9,518 nucleotides of DNA, taken from assembly GCA_023391175.1 (NCBI GenBank), contig JAEWBL010000204.1, positions 1 through 9,518 of the forward strand, read 5' to 3'. The notes beneath the pieces are model-generated. The model saw only the letters and a list, made by a program, of their open reading frames with translations. It was not told the origin of the DNA and made no database searches. Origin of the DNA: Pseudomonadota bacterium (GTDB lineage: Bacteria > Pseudomonadota > Alphaproteobacteria > Rhizobiales > Xanthobacteraceae). Of the stretch, positions 6,869-9,518 are shown piece by piece (positions within the stretch are counted from its first letter, which is position 1; each line of letters opens with the position of its first letter). Position numbers and translations under genes: made by a program.

Positions 6869-8815
6869 TCAATGGCGGTCGGCAACCTTGAGCGGCATGC
6901 GGAGCAGCTGTTCCGCATCGGGCAGGTTCTGGCGCGGCGCGATGTTGAGCATGGGGGCAATCCGCTCGACGATCTTGCCGGCCGTGGGTGCGGCGTTCCA
7001 GCCCGAGGTTGCGAAGCCGTAGGTCTCCGACGACGCCTTGGGCTCGTCCAGCATGACCAGAACGAGGTAGCGCGGCTTGTCCATGGGGAAGATCGCGGTG
7101 AAGGACGTGAGGAGCTTGTTGTGCGCATAGCGCCCGTTCACCACCTTCTCGGCGGTGCCGGTCTTGCCGCCGACGAGGAAGCCGGGCACCTCGGCCTTTT
7201 TGGCCGAGCCCTTCTCGGCATTGAGGCGCATGACGTAGCGCATCTTGTCCGAGGTCTCGGGCTTCAGCACGCGCACCGCCAGCTTCTGCGCCTCTTCCGG
7301 CGTGCGCTTGATGAAGGTGGGCGGAATGAGGAAGCCGCCGTTGACCATGGAATTCACCGCCATCACGGCCTGCAGCGGGGCGACGGAGAGACCGTGGCCG
7401 AAGGCGATGGTGGCCGAGTTCAGTTCACCCCAGCGCTTCGGCACGATGGGTTCGGAGCTTTCCGGCAGCTCGGTCTTGAGCCGGTCGAGCTGGCCCATCT
7501 TCTTCAGGAACGCCTTGTGCGCTTCCACGCCGAGGGACAGCACCATCTTCGCGGTACCCACGTTGGACGAGACGAGGAAGATCTCGGGCACCGTGAGGAC
7601 GCGGTTCTCGGCGTGGTAGTCGTGGATGGCGAACTTGCCGAAATGCAGCGGCGCACGGGCGTCGAAGGTCGAGTTCAGGCCGATCTTGCCCGAATCGAGC
7701 GCCATGGCGAACGACAGCGCCTTGAAGGTCGAGCCCATCTCGTAGACGCCGGTGGTCAGCCGGTTGAGATAGGCGTCGTCCTTGGGGTTGCCGGAGCTGT
7801 TGGGGTCGAAATCGGGGATCGACACCAGCGAGATGATCTCGCCGGTATTCACATCGGTGACCACGCCCATGGCGTGCAGCGCCTGGAACTTGTTCTTCGC
7901 CTTCACCAGCTCGTCGCGCACGGCGTGCTGCACGCGCACGTCCATGGCGAGCTGAACCGGCTCCTGCTGGCGGTCAGTGGCGAAGCCGGCGAGGTGCAGC
8001 TCGGCGAGGCCCCGGCTGTCGATCCACTTCTCGATGCCGGAAATGCCCTGGTTGTCCACGTTCACCCCGCCCATCACGTGGGAGATGATCGGGCCGTCGG
8101 GATAGATGCGGCGGTTTTCCTTCAGGAAGCCGATGCCGGGAAAGCCCAGGCGGTGGATGGCGCGCATCTGCGCCGGCGTGATCTCGCGCTTCAGCCAGGC
8201 GAAGCCCTTGCCGGAATTGAGGCGCTTGCGCGCTTCCTCTACGTCGAGGTCGGGCAGCACCTTGAGCAGGCCTTCCAGCGCCTCGTCGGGGTCGATCAGT
8301 CGGCGCGGCTCGGCGAAGAGGGACGGGGACTTCACGTCGATGGCGACGATGTCGCCGTTGCGGTCGATGATGTCGGGGCGGGCGGAGGCCACCGCATCCG
8401 AGCCGCGCCCGCGTCCGCCGCCGCCGTCCGCGGTCATGGCGAGGTGGGAGAGCTGCACCGCGATGGCGACGAACAGGCAGCAGAAGGCGGCCATCACCAG
8501 CTTGATGCGCCCGCGCGCCACCGTATCGGGATCGGTGCGGTCGAGGCCGAAAAGCCCACGCACCACATGACGGACGCCGCGCCAGGCGAGGTGGCCGAGA
8601 TGCACCGTGAACGGCCACAGCACGTTCCAGCTTGCGACGGCGGCCCGCGCGGAGCCGCGTGCGGTGGCGCGGCCGGCGGCCTTGCTGCCGGCGCCGAGAC
8701 GATCGAGCAGCACCGCGCAGGAGGCGTCGGCATCCCGGAGCACGGGGCCGACGGCGGCAACGATGCCGGCCCACATGCGGGCGAGGCGGGCGGAGATGGA
8801 AGACAGATCAGCCAT
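6869..8815 (-). CDS. ftsI: FtsI/PBP3, septal peptidoglycan transpeptidase
   Basis: Class B penicillin-binding protein that cross-links septal peptidoglycan in the periplasm, working with FtsW and the FtsQLB complex. The 648-residue protein has a single membrane anchor (about 104-123), then the dimerisation/pedestal domain beginning near RPDIIDRNGDIVA (146-158). The transpeptidase domain has the active-site GSTFK (361-365, nucleophile Ser362), SSN (416-418) and KTGTA (551-555). The cytoplasmic segment before the helix is about 100 residues, longer than the roughly 20-50 usual in the family; it is rich in Ala, Arg and Trp. I chose ATG 8815 because it lies 11 nt after the ftsL stop with GAGG 7 nt upstream; the open frame continues to 9274 only as an overlap with ftsL. 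A later start would need to be at or near Met14 or Met108, and the latter would cut into the anchor. Confidence 0.96.
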   Translation of the reverse strand: MADLSSISARLARMWAGIVAAVGPVLRDADASCAVLLDRLGAGSKAAGRATARGSARAAVASWNVLWPFTVHLGHLAWRGVRHVVRGLFGLDRTDPDTVARGRIKLVMAAFCCLFVAIAVQLSHLAMTADGGGGRGRGSDAVASARPDIIDRNGDIVAIDVKSPSLFAEPRRLIDPDEALEGLLKVLPDLDVEEARKRLNSGKGFAWLKREITPAQMRAIHRLGFPGIGFLKENRRIYPDGPIISHVMGGVNVDNQGISGIEKWIDSRGLAELHLAGFATDRQQEPVQLAMDVRVQHAVRDELVKAKNKFQALHAMGVVTDVNTGEIISLVSIPDFDPNSSGNPKDDAYLNRLTTGVYEMGSTFKALSFAMALDSGKIGLNSTFDARAPLHFGKFAIHDYHAENRVLTVPEIFLVSSNVGTAKMVLSLGVEAHKAFLKKMGQLDRLKTELPESSEPIVPKRWGELNSATIAFGHGLSVAPLQAVMAVNSMVNGGFLIPPTFIKRTPEEAQKLAVRVLKPETSDKMRYVMRLNAEKGSAKKAEVPGFLVGGKTGTAEKVVNGRYAHNKLLTSFTAIFPMDKPRYLVLVMLDEPKASSETYGFATSGWNAAPTAGKIVERIAPMLNIAPRQNLPDAEQLLRMPLKVADRH

Positions 8816-8826
8816 TTCGGACCTCG

Positions 8827-9435
8827 TCAGCGGAAACCGGCCAGGAATCCGGAGAGCTTTTCGAGGGGATTGGTGGGCTCCGGGGGCGGCGCGGGTGCCG
8901 GTGCGGCAGCGGCCGGCGCGGGCTGCATGGGGGGCAGGGGCCGCGGAGCAGTGGGACGGGGTGTGGCGGACGCGCTCGCGGCCGGCTTCGACACCGGCGC
9001 ATTGGCCGGGCGCAGCGCCGAAGTGGCCGGCACCGTGGCGCCACCCGAGCTCGTGGGGGCCGTGGTCGAGGCCGAGGGCTTGGAGCCGGCGGAAGACGTG
9101 ACGAGGGGGGCGTCCACCAGCGCCTCGATCATGCCGCCGATGCCGTCGCCGCTGGAGGCGGGTTTGGCGGGCAGGTCGTCGAGGCTGGAAATCGAATCGA
9201 CATCCAGCCGCTTCATGTCGAGATGGCGCTCGGCGAAGCCCTGGATGTAGATGGGCGAGGTGCGGCGCGCCCATTCCGCCCGCATCAGGGCGATGGAATC
9301 ACGCTCCTTGCGGATCTGGGTGCGCAGGGTGGCGAGCCGCTCGGCCTCGGCGGTGGACGAGACCTTGAGCTGGTAGACCACCGCGGCGGTCACCAGAAGC
9401 GCGACGACCATCACGACATTGGCGACCCGAAACAT
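8827..9435 (-). CDS. ftsL: FtsL, cell division protein with long Pro/Ala-rich tail
   Basis: Bitopic septal protein that, with FtsQ and FtsB, helps activate FtsW-FtsI. Identity rests on architecture and place between rsmH and ftsI. It has a short N-terminus, one membrane helix (about 5-22), then a heptad-like periplasmic coiled-coil region (26-58, AEAERLATLRTQIRKERDSI). The family-like stretch EWARRTSPIYIQGFAERHL (54-72) follows. Typical FtsL proteins are about 100-140 residues; this one has 202. From about residue 88 on it is a Ser/Thr/Ala/Pro-rich low-complexity tail, interrupted by GIGGMIEALVDAP (98-110) and closing with NPLEKLSGFLAGFR (189-202). The start at 9435 has GGAGA about 11 nt upstream. 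The gene lies 5 nt after the likely rsmH stop and 11 nt before ftsI, consistent with one operon. Confidence 0.9.
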   Translation of the reverse strand: MFRVANVVMVVALLVTAAVVYQLKVSSTAEAERLATLRTQIRKERDSIALMRAEWARRTSPIYIQGFAERHLDMKRLDVDSISSLDDLPAKPASSGDGIGGMIEALVDAPLVTSSAGSKPSASTTAPTSSGGATVPATSALRPANAPVSKPAASASATPRPTAPRPLPPMQPAPAAAAPAPAPPPEPTNPLEKLSGFLAGFR

Positions 9436-9440
9436 CTCGA

Positions 9441-9518
9441 CTAGCGTCTCCGCCCTGGGCGTTGCGGTGATGGGGGCGGAAGCAGCCCCATCAGGTCACC
9501 GCCCGGATGCGCCGGGGC
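9441..9518 (-). CDS. rsmH: Probable C-terminal end of RsmH (16S rRNA m4C1402 methyltransferase), partial
   Basis: One minus-strand frame is open from the window edge for 25 codons (APAHPGGDLMGLLPPPSPQR and five more residues), ending in TAG 5 nt before ftsL. Position fits: rsmH (mraW) directly precedes ftsL in dcw clusters, and variable Pro-rich ends after the conserved core are common. No catalytic motif is in view, and another frame stopping at 9491 (ending RIRAVT) cannot be excluded. The call rests mainly on context. Confidence 0.45.
   Translation of the reverse strand, partial: APAHPGGDLMGLLPPPSPQRPGRRR

Noticed and set aside
694..9250. Very long plus-strand open frames opposite murD, mraY, murF, murE and ftsI (up to about 795 codons)
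   Set aside because: Each mirrors a recognised minus-strand gene. They encode His/Gly/Arg/Ala/Asp-rich sequence with no domain or motif, and are expected from strong GC bias at third codon positions. No separate ribosome binding sites or promoters support them.
8816..9274. N-terminal extension of ftsI into ftsL
   Set aside because: This is merely an open frame overlapping ftsL. The encoded Arg/His/Pro-rich sequence has no resemblance to FtsI, and ATG 8815 has a suitable ribosome binding site.
1..9518. tRNA, rRNA, CRISPR array, transposase, phage or defence system
   Set aside because: No such gene or structure was seen. Coding sequence of housekeeping type fills nearly the whole window, and the base composition is even apart from the 2380-2399 operator region.

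Overview
The window is high-GC DNA carrying part of a division and cell wall (dcw) cluster. Almost all of it is transcribed on the minus strand. Gene order, protein features, base composition and a degenerate copy of a palindromic repeat common in Hyphomicrobiales point to an alphaproteobacterium of that order. A relative of Xanthobacter/Azorhizobium/Ancylobacter is a reasonable but unproven guess.

Layout, following minus-strand transcription from right to left. The window opens with what is probably the last 25 codons of rsmH (9441-9518). Next come ftsL (8827-9435), ftsI (6869-8815), murE (5300-6778), murF (3855-5303) and mraY (2762-3847). Spacing is tight: 11 nt between ftsL and ftsI, a 4-nt ATGA overlap between murE and murF, and 7 nt between murF and mraY. 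The one larger gap, 90 nt between ftsI and murE, holds a nested inverted repeat. The unit appears to end at an intrinsic terminator just past mraY (2710-2739).

A small plus-strand gene for a two-helix membrane protein of the DUF2892/YgaP type (2472-2693) then interrupts the usual mraY-murD junction. It is preceded by an AT-rich perfect inverted repeat (2380-2399) matching the ATTC-N8-GAAT operator pattern of BigR/SqrR persulfide-sensing repressors. murD follows on the minus strand (688-2244), cut off from mraY, and ends in a 39-residue Gly/His/Pro-rich tail. Beyond murD, where ftsW is normally found, lies a HAD-like phosphatase gene (1-579) truncated by the window edge.

How the genes work together: MurD, MurE and MurF add D-Glu, meso-diaminopimelate and D-Ala-D-Ala to UDP-MurNAc-L-Ala in the cytoplasm. 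MraY moves the finished pentapeptide onto undecaprenyl phosphate in the inner membrane. FtsI (PBP3) cross-links septal peptidoglycan in the periplasm and FtsL is a structural partner in its activation. The core is conventional. The unusual parts are the break around mraY/murD, the apparent sulfide-type operator, the His-rich MurD tail, and the long low-complexity or extra regions on FtsL and FtsI.
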